64,000 nucleotides of DNA from Collinsella aerofaciens (GCF_028206995.1 NZ_JAQLFL010000002.1:62001-126000); one strand, 5' to 3'; counted from the stretch's first letter, positions 16,254-25,245 are shown. Program-made: numbers and translations. Notes: a model not told the origin generated them from the sequence alone.

Positions 16254-16697
16254 ATGACCAACGAAGAGCTGCAGAAGGAAATGATCGCGGCCATGAAGGC
16301 CAAGGACAAGGTTCGCCTGTCTATCATTCGCCAGGTTAAGGCCGAGGTGAAGAACATCGAGGTCAACGAGCGTCGCGATGTGACCGAGGAAGACGTCAAC
16401 AGCATGATCAAGCGTCTGATTAAGCAGACGAGCGAGACGCTGGAGATGTCCATCAAGGCCGGCACCGACCAGGAGCGTACCGACAACCTGACCGAGCAGG
16501 TCAAGATTCTGGAGAGCCTGCTGCCCGCGCAGGTTTCGGGTGAGGAGCTCGAGGCCCTGATCGAGCAGGTTATCGCCGAGCTGGGTGCCACGTCCAAGAA
16601 GCAGATGGGCCAGGTTATGGGTGCCCTGGGCAAGGCCACCGGCGGCAACTTCGATAAGCCGGCCGCAGCAAAGATCGTCGGAGCAAAGCTTGCGTAA
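16254..16697 (+). CDS. GatB/YqeY domain protein
   Basis: The 147-residue protein matches YqeY, a helical protein related to the tRNA-binding tail of GatB. Its biochemical role is unsettled. Family marks include MKAKDKVRLSIIRQVKAEVKN near the start, KILESLLPAQVS, and the C-terminal MGQVMGALGKATGGNFDKP. ATG 16254 follows GAGGAGG; an earlier in-frame start at 16218 adds 12 unrelated residues. It lies 54 bases after the foldase gene and may share its transcript. Confidence 0.93.
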   Translation: MTNEELQKEMIAAMKAKDKVRLSIIRQVKAEVKNIEVNERRDVTEEDVNSMIKRLIKQTSETLEMSIKAGTDQERTDNLTEQVKILESLLPAQVSGEELEALIEQVIAELGATSKKQMGQVMGALGKATGGNFDKPAAAKIVGAKLA

Positions 16698-16726
16698 GGG
16701 CCGAGCGGTACACAGTTGAGGCTGAG

Positions 16727-16759
16727 GGGGCGTGACCATTGCGGTCGCGCCCCTTTTTT
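16727..16759 (+). terminator. Terminator after yqeY-like gene
   Basis: GGGGCGTGACC and GGTCGCGCCCC pair with one wobble around a five-base loop, followed by six T. Confidence 0.9.
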
Positions 16760-16770
16760 GCTGGGCGGTG

Positions 16771-16837
16771 CTCATTGGGGACGGACTTAAATGAGTGCCC
16801 AATGAGTAGGCACTCATTTAAGTCGGTCCCCAATGAG
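16771..16837. repeat. GGGGAC...TTAA palindrome family, copy 2
   Basis: 29-base arms (CTCATTGGGGACGGACTTAA... and complement) differ at one position and enclose a nine-base loop that itself contains CAATGAGT. It lies right behind the terminator at 16727. Confidence 0.85.
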
Positions 16838-16943
16838 TGAGTGGAAGGTTGCGGGTTCTTTACGGGAATGTAGTGTGGGCTGCGAAAACGTGGTTCTTTC
16901 CGTACAATAGTTCAACTCGTGTAAACGCAGGGAAGGGACATTC

Positions 16944-17675
16944 ATGGCAGACATGATCGAGATCAAGCATCTCAACAAGTACTTTGGCGACCTGCATGTG
17001 CTCAAAGATATCAACCTCACCGTCAAGCGCGGCGAGAAGCTCGTAATGATCGGGCCTTCCGGTTCGGGTAAGTCGACGCTCATCCGTTGCGTCGATTATC
17101 TGGAGGAGCCCACGTCGGGCGAGGTCGTCATCGACGGTACGCCGCTCACCAAAAAGAACCACCTGGAGATGGCTCGCAAGTATAGCTCCATGGTGTTTCA
17201 GCAGTTCAACCTGTATCCCAACATGACGGTGCTGGGCAACCTGACGCTCGCGCCCATCAAGCTACAAAAGAAGAGCAAGGAGGAGGCGACCGAGATCGCT
17301 ATCGCCGCGCTCAAGCGTGTCGGCATGGCGCATAAGGCCGGCGAGTATCCGCAGAATCTCTCGGGCGGTCAGCAGCAGCGCATCGCCATCGCCCGTGCCC
17401 TGTGCACCAAGCAGCCCATCATCCTGTTTGACGAGCCGACCTCGGCACTCGACCCCGAGATGGTCCAGGAAGTTCTGGACGTCATGATCGAGCTCGCGCA
17501 GGAGGACATCACCATGATCTGCGTGACGCATGAGATGGGCTTTGCGCGCCAGGTGGCCGACCGCGTCATCTTTATGGAGGACGGCCGCATTCTGGAGGAG
17601 GGCACGCCCGAGCACTTCTTCGATAACCCCGAGAACCCGCGCTGTCGCGAGTTCCTGTCCAAGATTCTGCACTAG
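16944..17675 (+). CDS. Polar amino-acid ABC transporter, ATP-binding protein (GlnQ-type)
   Basis: This 243-residue ATPase energises the transporter encoded downstream. It shows Walker [10 protein letters not shown], the Q-loop in [16 protein letters not shown], signature [15 protein letters not shown], Walker [15 protein letters not shown] and the switch His in VTHEMGFA, all typical of the HisP/GlnQ group. ATG 16944 follows GGAAGGG. It is followed at 8 bases by the substrate-binding lipoprotein and then two permeases, a complete four-gene operon. Confidence 0.95.
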   Translation: MADMIEIKHLNKYFGDLHVLKDINLTVKRGEKLVMIGPSGSGKSTLIRCVDYLEEPTSGEVVIDGTPLTKKNHLEMARKYSSMVFQQFNLYPNMTVLGNLTLAPIKLQKKSKEEATEIAIAALKRVGMAHKAGEYPQNLSGGQQQRIAIARALCTKQPIILFDEPTSALDPEMVQEVLDVMIELAQEDITMICVTHEMGFARQVADRVIFMEDGRILEEGTPEHFFDNPENPRCREFLSKILH

Positions 17676-17683
17676 GCGCGGTG

Positions 17684-18559
17684 ATGGACATGACGGATAT
17701 GACGAGGGAGGCCGTGTCGCGCCGTCACTTTTTGCAGCTGGCTGGCGCCAGCATGCTTGCGCTGACGGCGACCGCGCTTACCGGTTGCGGCAACTCCACC
17801 AGCGGCGAGGGCTCCGACAAGGGGTCCAAGCTTGCGGCCATCAAATCGCGTGGCCATCTGAATGCCGGCGTTAAGAAGGACGTTCCCGGCTACGGCTATT
17901 ACGACACCGCCAAGGGCCGCTTTGAGGGCATGGAAGTCGATTTGTGCTACCAGATCGCTGCTGCCGTCTTTGGCGTGAGCTACAAGGAGGCCCGCGCCCA
18001 GGAGCTTGTCGAGTTTACTGACGTAACGCCCAAGACGCGCGGCCCGCTGATCGATAACGGCCAACTTGACGTGGTCGCGGCGACCTACACCATCACCGAC
18101 GAGCGCAAGAAGAGCTGGGATTTCTCGACGCCGTACCGCACCGACTACGTGGGACTCATGGTCAAGAAACGTTCGGGCTTTACCTCGATTGAGGACCTGG
18201 ACGGCAAGGTCATTGGCGTAAGCCAGGGTGCCACCACGCAGGGCCTGATCGAGCAGATGATCAAGGACAACGGCTTTAGCTGCAAGCCCGAGTTTAGGGC
18301 CTTTAGCGGCTACCCCATCATCAAGAGTTCGCTCGACGCCGGCAATATCGACGTCTTTGCCATGGACCGCTCCACGCTGGCCGGCTATATGAACGAGACC
18401 GTTGAGCTGCTGCAGCCCGAGGTCAAGTTTGGCGAGCAGGGCTACGGCGTGGCGACCAAGAAGGGCTGCGACCTTTCGGCCGTGGTCGATCGGGTGATTT
18501 GCAACCGCCTAGCCGACGGCTGGCTCGACCAAGAGGTCAAGACCTGGGGTCTTGTATAG
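17684..18559 (+). CDS. Amino-acid ABC transporter substrate-binding lipoprotein
   Basis: The 291-residue receptor captures a polar amino acid outside the cell. Its N-terminus has SRRHFLQLAG, a twin-arginine-like pattern, then a hydrophobic stretch and the lipobox LTGC (Cys near residue 35). The rest is a type-3 periplasmic-binding fold (AAIKSRGHLNAGVKKDVPGYG, DVVAATYTITDERKKSWDFS, GVSQGATTQ). Basal glutamate/aspartate binders of this pattern are common, but the ligand cannot be fixed here. The frame also offers GTG 17681, one codon up. Confidence 0.93.
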   Translation: MDMTDMTREAVSRRHFLQLAGASMLALTATALTGCGNSTSGEGSDKGSKLAAIKSRGHLNAGVKKDVPGYGYYDTAKGRFEGMEVDLCYQIAAAVFGVSYKEARAQELVEFTDVTPKTRGPLIDNGQLDVVAATYTITDERKKSWDFSTPYRTDYVGLMVKKRSGFTSIEDLDGKVIGVSQGATTQGLIEQMIKDNGFSCKPEFRAFSGYPIIKSSLDAGNIDVFAMDRSTLAGYMNETVELLQPEVKFGEQGYGVATKKGCDLSAVVDRVICNRLADGWLDQEVKTWGLV

Positions 18560-18584
18560 GCGCATCGTCCAAGGAAGGAATCAA

Positions 18585-19331
18585 ATGCTCGAAGGATTAT
18601 TTGACGCCGACCGTTGGTCGACGACATTTCAAAACATGGGGCCCTTCTGGGAGGGCTTTGGCGTGACACTGCAGGTGGTCGTTGCCGGCCTGCTGTTGTC
18701 GCTGGTGCTGGGCACGCTGCTGGGCGTGTTCTCTACCACTCGCTCGCGCGTGCTGCGCGCCATAAGCCGCGTGTACGTGGAGTTTTACCAGAACACCCCG
18801 TTGCCCGTGCAGGTGCTCTTTATGTACATGGCCGGTCCGCAGTTTTTGCAGGCCATAACCGGTGCCGACCAGCCGGTGCGCATCGCGCCGTTCGTGCTGG
18901 GCTTCTTGGGTGTGGGTCTGTATCACGCGGCCTACATCTCGGAGGTCATCCGCACTGGTATCGAGGCGGTTCCGCGCGGTCAGATGGAGGCGGCCCAGAG
19001 CCAGGGCTTCACCCGTGCGCAGGCATACTGGTACATCGTGCTGCCCCAGACGTTCAAGATCATTCTGCCGCCGCTGTGTAACCAGGCGCTCAACCTGGTC
19101 AAGAACACGTCGGTGCTGGCACTTGTGGCCGGCGGCGACCTTATGTACCGTTCCGACAACTTTGTGAGTCTGTACGGTTACCTGCAGGGATACATCGTCT
19201 GCTGCCTTATGTACTTCATCATCTGCTTTCCGCTCGCCATGCTGGTGCAGTGGCTCGAGCGCCGCTCCAAGGAGCGTCCGCGCGGCGTGAGTCTGGCCGA
19301 GCTGGGGCTCGACAACGTAGAGGAGGCCTAG
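18585..19331 (+). CDS. Amino-acid ABC transporter permease 1
   Basis: This 248-residue HisM/GlnP-type permease has about five membrane segments and the cytoplasmic EAA loop (MEAAQSQGFTRAQAYWYIVLPQTFKIILPPL) that docks to the ATPase. ATG 18585 follows AAGGAAGG. It pairs with the next permease to form a heterodimeric channel. Confidence 0.94.
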   Translation: MLEGLFDADRWSTTFQNMGPFWEGFGVTLQVVVAGLLLSLVLGTLLGVFSTTRSRVLRAISRVYVEFYQNTPLPVQVLFMYMAGPQFLQAITGADQPVRIAPFVLGFLGVGLYHAAYISEVIRTGIEAVPRGQMEAAQSQGFTRAQAYWYIVLPQTFKIILPPLCNQALNLVKNTSVLALVAGGDLMYRSDNFVSLYGYLQGYIVCCLMYFIICFPLAMLVQWLERRSKERPRGVSLAELGLDNVEEA

Positions 19332-19334
19332 CGC

Positions 19335-19973
19335 ATGGAAATCTTCAACGCGACCAACCTGCTCTACATTTGGGGCGGCTTTGTTAAGACGATCGAGATC
19401 TCGGCGCTGTCGATCTTTTTCTCGCTGATCTTTGGCACGGTACTGGCGCTCGTTAAGAGCTATGCGCCCCGCCCGTTCCGTATTTTGGTAAGCGCCTATA
19501 TCGAGCTGTTCCGTTGCACGCCAAACCTGCTGTGGATCCTGTTTATCTACTTTACGGTGCAGGGTTTGGACATTGTGATTTCGACCATCGCCTTTACGAT
19601 GTTTACCAGCGCCGTTATGGCCGAGATTGTGCGCGGCGGCCTCAACTCGATTCCGCGCGGCCAGTTTGAGGCGGCGCAGAGCCAGGGTTTTGGCTTCTTT
19701 GCCACCATGCGCTACATCATTCTGCCGCAGACATTTAAGACGATCATTCCGGCGCTGTTTAGCCAGTGCACGACCGTCATTAAGGACAGCTCGTATCTTT
19801 CGGGCATTAACGTGGCCGAGCTCATGTACACGGCAAACGTCGTGATGGCCCACGCGATCGACCTGTCGCAGGTGCTTATGCTCTACGGCCTGGTGTTTGC
19901 GATGTACTTTGTGCTCAACTTTGGTATCTCGCTGCTGGTCCGAGCGTATCAGAGGCGAATGGTGGCAGCGTAG
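19335..19973 (+). CDS. Amino-acid ABC transporter permease 2
   Basis: This 212-residue HisQ/GlnP-type permease begins 3 bases after the first one. It has the same EAA loop (FEAAQSQGFGFFATMRYIILPQ) and multiple hydrophobic segments. It completes the transporter; TAG stop is followed by a small palindrome. Confidence 0.94.
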   Translation: MEIFNATNLLYIWGGFVKTIEISALSIFFSLIFGTVLALVKSYAPRPFRILVSAYIELFRCTPNLLWILFIYFTVQGLDIVISTIAFTMFTSAVMAEIVRGGLNSIPRGQFEAAQSQGFGFFATMRYIILPQTFKTIIPALFSQCTTVIKDSSYLSGINVAELMYTANVVMAHAIDLSQVLMLYGLVFAMYFVLNFGISLLVRAYQRRMVAA

Positions 19974-19976
19974 AAT

Positions 19977-20003
19977 GTGGCAAAGGGACAGCCCCTTTGT
20001 CAC
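19977..20003. repeat. Small palindrome GTGGCAAAGGG/CCCTTTGTCAC
   Basis: Eleven-base arms with one mismatch around a five-base loop sit between the permease stop and the ribosome site of the next gene. It may attenuate read-through or be another dispersed repeat. Confidence 0.45.
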
Positions 20004-20021
20004 ATAGAGAAAGGAATCGCG

Positions 20022-20645
20022 ATGAGCGATCTGGTGAATAAGAAGAGTCCTGTGGTCATTACCATCGCGCGCGACTTTGGCGCCGAGGGCCACGAGATTG
20101 GTCGCATGCTTGCCGACGAGTTGGGGATTCCGCTGTACGATAACGAGCTGCTGGTACGTGCTTCGCTGCGCGCGGGCGAGTCGCTCGACAAGATGGCTGC
20201 CTACGACGAGCGCCTGGCCGTGGAGAACATGGCGTTTCTGCCCGACCGCTACGATGCGCGTTCGTACTCGGATAAGTTGTTCCAAAAGATGAGCCAGGTG
20301 ATTTTGGATCTGGGCGAGACCGAGAGCTGCATTATCGAAGGCCGTCTGTCCGATTACCTGCTGCGCAACAACCCCAACCACATTGCCGTGTTGGTGACAG
20401 CCCCCTTTGAGGACCGCGTCGAGATCGTGCGCAAAAAGCGTGGCCTTAACAAAAAGAAGGGTGCCAAGCTGGTCAAGCAACAGCAGAAGGCGCGCGAGGC
20501 GTTCTATAAGCGCTACAGTGCCGGAAAGTGGAAGATGACGAGCGGTAAAGACATCGTCGTCAACCGCGCCAAGCTGGGCCGCGAGGGTTGCAAAGACGTT
20601 ATTGCCGCAGCCTACCGCTACAAGGTGGCGCAGCTCGAAGACTAA
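20022..20645 (+). CDS. Cytidylate-kinase-like family protein
   Basis: The 207-residue protein matches the P-loop cytidylate-kinase-like family (AAA-type kinase annotated in many gut anaerobes). The phosphate-binding region is VITIARDFGAEGHEIGRMLADELG, a variant of the usual GxGxxxGKS/T, so classical CMP kinase activity is not assured. A lid-like stretch (RKKRGLNKKKGAKLVKQQQKAREAF) and FYKRYSAGKW follow. ATG 20022 after GAGAAAGGA is preferred to starts in the upstream palindrome. Physiological role unknown. Confidence 0.75.
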   Translation: MSDLVNKKSPVVITIARDFGAEGHEIGRMLADELGIPLYDNELLVRASLRAGESLDKMAAYDERLAVENMAFLPDRYDARSYSDKLFQKMSQVILDLGETESCIIEGRLSDYLLRNNPNHIAVLVTAPFEDRVEIVRKKRGLNKKKGAKLVKQQQKAREAFYKRYSAGKWKMTSGKDIVVNRAKLGREGCKDVIAAAYRYKVAQLED

Positions 20646-20707
20646 CCGACCAAAACCATCACAAAGGTGCCTGTCCCCATCGTGGTGGTTTGGGCGGCCG
20701 GCATAGA

Positions 20708-20744
20708 AAAAGTCCCCGCCGGGCGTGTGCTCGACGGGGACTTT
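20708..20744. terminator. Bidirectional terminator, kinase-like gene / nfnB
   Basis: AAAGTCCCCG and CGGGGACTTT with an inner CG/GC stem form a strong hairpin flanked by A and T runs, between convergent genes. Confidence 0.85.
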
Positions 20745-20772
20745 GCCGTTTGGTGGCTAGCTCTGTAGGTGA

Positions 20773-22182
20773 TTACTCGCCCAGCAGGCTCTTGGTGATC
20801 GAAGCGGCGGCCTTCTTGCCGGCGCCCATCGCCAGAATGACCGTAGCGGCACCGGTGACGATGTCGCCGCCGGCCCAGATGCGGGGATCGGTGGTCTGGC
20901 CGGTCTCCTCGTCGGCGACGATGTAGCCCCACTTGTTGAGCTCCATCTTGCCACCGATCTTCTTTGCGAAGGGGTTGGCGTTGGTGCCGATAGCCGAGAT
21001 CGCGACATCGCAGGGAATCTCCTCGATGGCGCCCTCGATGGGCACCGGGCGACGACGGCCGGACTCGTCGGGCTCGCCGAGCTCCATCTTCTGGACCTTG
21101 ACGGCGCATACGGAGCCGTCCTCGCCAGCGACAAACTCGAGCGGGGAGACGAGCGGCAGAACCTCGACGCCCTCGGCCTTAGCATGGTGCAGCTCGGCGC
21201 GACGGCAGGGCATCTCGTCCTCGGTACGACGGTAGGCGATGATGGCGTGCTCGGCGCCCAGACGCTTGGCGGTACGGACGGCGTCCATAGCCACGTTGCC
21301 GCCACCAAAGACGACGACGTTCTTGCCGTGCTTGGTGGGGGTGTCGTACTCGGGGAACTTGTTGGCCTTCATCAGGTTCACGCGGGTGAGGTACTCGTTG
21401 GCGAAGAAGACGTTGGGCAGGTTCTCGCCGGGGACGTTGAGGAACTTGGGCAGGCCAGCGCCGGTCGCCACGTAGATGGCGTCGAAGCCCTGCTCGAACA
21501 GCTCCTCGGCCGTGGCCATGTTGCCCACGACGGAGTTGTACTCAAACTTGACGCCCATGTCCTCCAGGCCGTCGATCTCGCGCTTGACGACCGCCTTGGG
21601 CAGACGGAACTCGGGGATGCCGTAGACCAGCACGCCGCCGCCGGTAAAGAAGGCCTCGAAGACGGTGACGTCAAAGCCGTTGCGGGCGAGCTCGCCGGCG
21701 CAGGTGATGCCGGACGGGCCGGAACCGACGACGGCGACCTTCTTGCCGTTCTTGGGGGCCATCTTGGGCGTGGAGGCGAGCTCGGGGCGGTCACCCAGGA
21801 AGCGCTCGAGCTGGCCGATGGCCACGGGCTCGGACTTCTTACCACGGATGCACTTACCCTCGCACTGGTTCTCCTGCGGGCAGACGCGGCCGCAGATGGC
21901 GGGAAGCATGGAGTCCTCGCGGATGGTATCGAGAGCGCCGCCGAAGTCCTTCTCGCGGATCTGCTCGATAAAGCGGGGGATGTTGATGTTGACGGGGCAG
22001 CCCTCAACACAGAACGGCTTCTTGCAGTTGAGGCAGCGCTCGGCCTCGGCCAGCGCCATCTCCTCGGTGAAGCCCTTGTCGACGGGGCGGAAGTCGCAGG
22101 CGCGCTCGGCAGCCGGCTCCTCGTTATCGGGGGTGCGGGGCGACTTCATATCGGCAACGAAACGACCGTTAACTAGTGGCAT
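20773..22182 (-). CDS. nfnB: NfnB/GltD-like flavoprotein (NADPH subunit of ferredoxin:NADP transhydrogenase)
   Basis: With NfnA this forms an electron-bifurcating enzyme linking NADH, NADPH and reduced ferredoxin in anaerobes. The family is also annotated as NADPH-dependent glutamate synthase small subunit. The 469-residue protein has N-terminal Fe-S cysteines (CLNCKKPFCVEGCP, then CGRVCPQENQCEGKC), a FAD-binding GSGPSGITCAGELA near residue 152, and an NAD(P) site VFGGGNVAMDAVRTA near 292. No large glutamate synthase gene is in the window. It overlaps nfnA by 10 bases, so the two are one operon, which favours the Nfn reading. Confidence 0.85.
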   Translation of the reverse strand: MPLVNGRFVADMKSPRTPDNEEPAAERACDFRPVDKGFTEEMALAEAERCLNCKKPFCVEGCPVNINIPRFIEQIREKDFGGALDTIREDSMLPAICGRVCPQENQCEGKCIRGKKSEPVAIGQLERFLGDRPELASTPKMAPKNGKKVAVVGSGPSGITCAGELARNGFDVTVFEAFFTGGGVLVYGIPEFRLPKAVVKREIDGLEDMGVKFEYNSVVGNMATAEELFEQGFDAIYVATGAGLPKFLNVPGENLPNVFFANEYLTRVNLMKANKFPEYDTPTKHGKNVVVFGGGNVAMDAVRTAKRLGAEHAIIAYRRTEDEMPCRRAELHHAKAEGVEVLPLVSPLEFVAGEDGSVCAVKVQKMELGEPDESGRRRPVPIEGAIEEIPCDVAISAIGTNANPFAKKIGGKMELNKWGYIVADEETGQTTDPRIWAGGDIVTGAATVILAMGAGKKAAASITKSLLGE

Positions 22183-23012
22183 GCGCAGCTCTTTTCCTCA
22201 TAGGCCTTGAGGGACTCGCCCTCTTCGGAACGGTAAGCGGCCTGGCGGGCACGAAGGTCATCCCAGTCGACCAGGGTGGCATCGAAGTCGGGGCCGTCGA
22301 CGCAAGCGAACTTGGTCACGCCGCCCACCTCGACGCGGCAGCAGCCGCACATGCCGGTGCCGTCAACCATGATGGGGTTGAGGGACGCGGTGATGGGGGT
22401 GTCGTACTTCTGGGCGGTGAGGGTCGAGAACTTCATCATCGGAACGGGGCCGACGCAGAAGACCTGGCTCACGGCCTTGTCCTGCAGCAGGCGCTCCAGC
22501 GGAGCGGTAACAACGCCCTGCTCGCCGTAGGAGCCGTCGTCGGTGGTGATGTGGATGTGGTCCTCGTCGAGGAGCTCGCGGAACTGGTCCTCCATGAGCA
22601 GGAGGTCCTTGGTGCGGGCGCCCATGATGGCGTGAACTTCGTGACCGGTCTCGACCAGGTGCTTGGCGACCGGGAAGGCAATTGCCAGGCCGACGCCGCC
22701 GCCAATGACGGCGCAGGGGCCCTCGGCCATCTCGGTGGGAACGCCCAGCGGGCCCACGACGTCGTGCAGCGACTCGCCGGCCTCGTAGGTGGACAGCATC
22801 TCGGTGGTCTTGCCGATCACCATGAAGATGAACTCGACCCAGCCCTCGTCACCGTTCCAGCCAGCCAGGGTAAACGGGACGCGCTCGCCCGTCTCGTTGG
22901 CGCGAACCATGAGGAACTGTCCAGCGTGCGCATGCTTGGCGATTGCAGGCGCCTCGATGCGGAACTTGAACACCTTCTCCGAGAACTGCGTCTTCTCCAG
23001 GATCTTATACAT
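22173..23012 (-). CDS. nfnA: NfnA-like sulfide/dihydroorotate-dehydrogenase-type FAD/Fe-S subunit
   Basis: The 279-residue small subunit belongs to the ferredoxin-NADP reductase fold group related to PyrK. It has the FAD-binding RVPFTLAGW, a NAD-binding GGGVGLAIAFPVAKHL, and a C-terminal [2Fe-2S] cluster site (GMCGCCRVEVGG and CVDGP). Paired with nfnB it gives NADH-dependent ferredoxin:NADP oxidoreductase. ATG 23012 follows AAGAGAGGGG. The C-terminal ESCACH tail is short and Cys-containing, of unknown significance. Confidence 0.85.
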   Translation of the reverse strand: MYKILEKTQFSEKVFKFRIEAPAIAKHAHAGQFLMVRANETGERVPFTLAGWNGDEGWVEFIFMVIGKTTEMLSTYEAGESLHDVVGPLGVPTEMAEGPCAVIGGGVGLAIAFPVAKHLVETGHEVHAIMGARTKDLLLMEDQFRELLDEDHIHITTDDGSYGEQGVVTAPLERLLQDKAVSQVFCVGPVPMMKFSTLTAQKYDTPITASLNPIMVDGTGMCGCCRVEVGGVTKFACVDGPDFDATLVDWDDLRARQAAYRSEEGESLKAYEEKSCACH

Positions 23013-23202
23013 AGAACCCCTCTCTTGTTAGGGCCGCCGAACCGTGCCTCCACGGAAATGGACGGTAGCCCGAATAAAACCGTACGCGCACAGGCGTTGT
23101 GCAGACATACGGTGCAAATTATACCCTCATGGACATGTCGCTTACGTGTATCTTCGGCGGTTGGGAGCAGGGTTTATCCACTTTGGCCTACCAAAGGGGG
23201 AG

Positions 23203-23373
23203 AGGTTTATTTTGGTCGGTTTTATCAGGTAAAACGGCAAAGGGGGCCGGCCTCGGGTTGTGATGAGGCCGGCCCCCTTTGGAGCGTTATGCATGTATGT
23301 CGGCGCGCGGTTGATTGCGATGCCGCAACTGGGGAGTTTCCGCAGGTAAAACCTGCCAAAATAAACCTGTCCC
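23203..23373. repeat. AGGTTTATTTTGG repeats, copies 2 and 3 (inverted pair)
   Basis: A partial copy at 23203-23224 and a full inverted copy at 23343-23373 bracket the hairpin at 23240. The full copy is nearly the reverse complement of 12241-12271. They fill much of the 374-base gap upstream of nfnA, leaving about 190 bases for the nfnA promoter; no clear promoter was recognised. Confidence 0.65.
23240..23281 (-). terminator. Terminator downstream of pth
   Basis: AAAGGGGGCCGGCCTC pairs perfectly with GAGGCCGGCCCCCTTT around a ten-base loop. On the minus strand it is followed by TTTTGCCGTTTTA and lies past the pth stop. Confidence 0.88.
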
Positions 23374-23386
23374 TAAATAGTAGGTT

Positions 23387-24016
23387 CTAGTGCTTGCCGT
23401 TGGCGGAAGCGGCGCCGTTTACGTGATCGCGGGCGTAGATTACGCCGTGGACGATGGCCAGACCGGCGGCATCTGCGGCGCGGGCGCAGGTGTCCTGGAA
23501 ATCCTCGGCCTCGCGGGCGCGCAGCTGCTTAAGCACGTAGTCGGCGACGGCCATCTTACCGGGAGGGTTGCCGATGCCGGTGCGGATGCGGCTGAAGTCG
23601 CGGCTGCCCATCTTGTCGATGATGGAGCGCAGGCCGTTGTGACCGGCATGGCCTCCGCCCACCTTGACGCGCACGTCACCGGCGGGAATGTCGAGCTCGT
23701 CGTGGATCACGAGCAGCTCCTCGGCCTTGATTTTGTACTCGCGGCAGAGCTTGGAGATGGGACCGCCCGAGGTATTCATGTATGACTGCGGCTTGACCAG
23801 TACAATCTGGCGCTTGCCTCCCTCTTCCTCGGGATCGTTGATGTTGATGAGCGCGATCTCGGCGCCTGCCTGGTTTTTCCAGTACGTGACACCGGCCTGA
23901 CGGGCCAACTCGTCGATTGCTTTGAAGCCAGCGTTGTGGCGGGTCTCGGCATACTCATCGCCAGGGTTGCCAAGCCCGGCAACCATGCGAATCTTAAGCG
24001 GCTGTGCAGCTGCCAT
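23387..24016 (-). CDS. pth: Peptidyl-tRNA hydrolase
   Basis: Pth recycles tRNAs from stalled peptidyl-tRNA. The 209-residue protein has the N-terminal signature RMVAGLGNPGDEYAETRHNAGF with the catalytic His of TRHN, then VKPQSYMNTSGGPI, LLVIHDELDIPAGDVRVK and GHNGLRSI. ATG 24016 is chosen because GAAAGG lies six bases before it; ATG 24022 is too close to the ribosome site. It follows prs in the same direction, a common neighbour pair, with a long palindrome between them. Confidence 0.96.
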   Translation of the reverse strand: MAAAQPLKIRMVAGLGNPGDEYAETRHNAGFKAIDELARQAGVTYWKNQAGAEIALININDPEEEGGKRQIVLVKPQSYMNTSGGPISKLCREYKIKAEELLVIHDELDIPAGDVRVKVGGGHAGHNGLRSIIDKMGSRDFSRIRTGIGNPPGKMAVADYVLKQLRAREAEDFQDTCARAADAAGLAIVHGVIYARDHVNGAASANGKH

Positions 24017-24130
24017 GTTCATCCTTTCGTTACACAAAAGTTCAATCAACGACAAAGGCTACCACGCCCGCCGAAGGCGAGGAAAGGTTGCAGCAAAGTC
24101 ATTTCAGAAAACAGCTGCCCCGAGACAGCA

Positions 24131-24235
24131 GGAAGCCCCGGACACGCCGGGAGGGGTTATCAAAGCGAACATCCCGCAGCCGCAAAGCGGCGAGGACGTT
24201 CGCGTGATAACCCCGCAGGCGTGTCCGGGGCTTCC
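24131..24235. repeat. Long imperfect palindrome between prs and pth
   Basis: GGAAGCCCCGGACACGCC (24131-24148) and its exact complement (24218-24235) form the outer stem; an inner GGGGTTATC/GATAACCCC stem and GCGAAC/GTTCGC follow. The loop holds CAGCCGCAAAGCGGCGA, itself a small hairpin. It may end prs transcription. Confidence 0.8.
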
Positions 24236-24258
24236 GGAGGGATGCGAGGGTCGAGCGA

Positions 24259-25245
24259 CTACAGCGCGAAGTCGCCGCCGACGAGCGTGGAGACGGGCTC
24301 CTCGTGGTAAACGGCGGAGATGGCCTGAGCGAACTCCTCGGCGACCGAGATGGTCTTGATCTTGCCACCGACCTCGACGGGAATGGCGTCGGTGACGAGG
24401 CACTCGACGATGGGGGCGTCGTTCAGACGCTCGATGGCCGGACCGGAGAAGATGCCGTGGGTGGCGCAGACGTAGATATCGCCAGCGCCCATAGCCTTGA
24501 GCTCCTTGACGTTGGCGCACAGGGTGCCAGCGGTGTCGATCATGTCGTCGTTGATGATGCAGGTCTTGCCCTTGATGTCACCGATGATGCCCATGACCTC
24601 GGCGGCGTTGTGGCGCGGACGGCCCTTGTGGGCGATGGCCAGGTCGCAGCCGAGCATGTCGGACAGCTTCTTGGCGGCCTTGGCGCGGCCCACATCGGGG
24701 GAGACGACAACCAGGTTGTCGGTGTCGAAGTGCATGTCGTTGTAGTACTGGCCAAACAGCGGCAGCGCGGACAGGTGGTTAACCGGGATATCGAAGAAGC
24801 CCTGAATCTGGCCCTGGTGCAGGTCGAGGGTGATGATGCGGTTGACGCCGGCGCGCTCGAGCAGGTTGGCGACGAGGCGGGCGGTGATGGGCTCGCGCGG
24901 GCCGGCCTTGCGGTCCTGGCGGGCATAGCCGTAGTGGGTGATAACGGCGGTGATGGAGCGGGCGGATGCGCGCTTGGCAGCGTCGGTGGCGATGAGCAGC
25001 TCCATGAGCATGTCGTTGACGTTGCCGCCGGCCACGGACTGAATCAGGAAGACGTCGGCGCCGCGGACGGTCTCGTCGTAGCGGGCGTAAATCTCACCGT
25101 TGGCGAACTGCTTTAGCGTAAGGCCCGAAAGCTCGACCCCAAGGAACTCAGCGATCTTCTGAGCGAGGGGACGGTTGGAGGAACCGGAATACACGCGGAT
25201 GGACTTGCGCATATTCTCCGACTTCTCGGGATCATTAATCGGCAT
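24259..25245 (-). CDS. prs: Ribose-phosphate pyrophosphokinase
   Basis: Prs makes PRPP from ribose 5-phosphate and ATP, feeding PurF and pyrimidine, histidine and NAD synthesis. The 328-residue protein has the class I features FANGEIYARYDETVRGADVFLIQS, the KAGPREPITA flexible loop, the catalytic-loop DLHQGQIQGFFDIP with the metal-binding DLHxxQ, and the PRPP-binding INDDMIDTAGTL. GAAGGG precedes the start. It is downstream of glmU, the same order as in many Gram-positives (glmU-prs-pth), separated by a terminator. Confidence 0.97.
   Translation of the reverse strand: MPINDPEKSENMRKSIRVYSGSSNRPLAQKIAEFLGVELSGLTLKQFANGEIYARYDETVRGADVFLIQSVAGGNVNDMLMELLIATDAAKRASARSITAVITHYGYARQDRKAGPREPITARLVANLLERAGVNRIITLDLHQGQIQGFFDIPVNHLSALPLFGQYYNDMHFDTDNLVVVSPDVGRAKAAKKLSDMLGCDLAIAHKGRPRHNAAEVMGIIGDIKGKTCIINDDMIDTAGTLCANVKELKAMGAGDIYVCATHGIFSGPAIERLNDAPIVECLVTDAIPVEVGGKIKTISVAEEFAQAISAVYHEEPVSTLVGGDFAL

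Noticed and set aside
20773..23012. Glutamate synthase with pyrK-like partner
   Set aside because: No large GltB subunit or pyrD is present and the two genes overlap as an nfnB-nfnA pair, so the Nfn reading is favoured.
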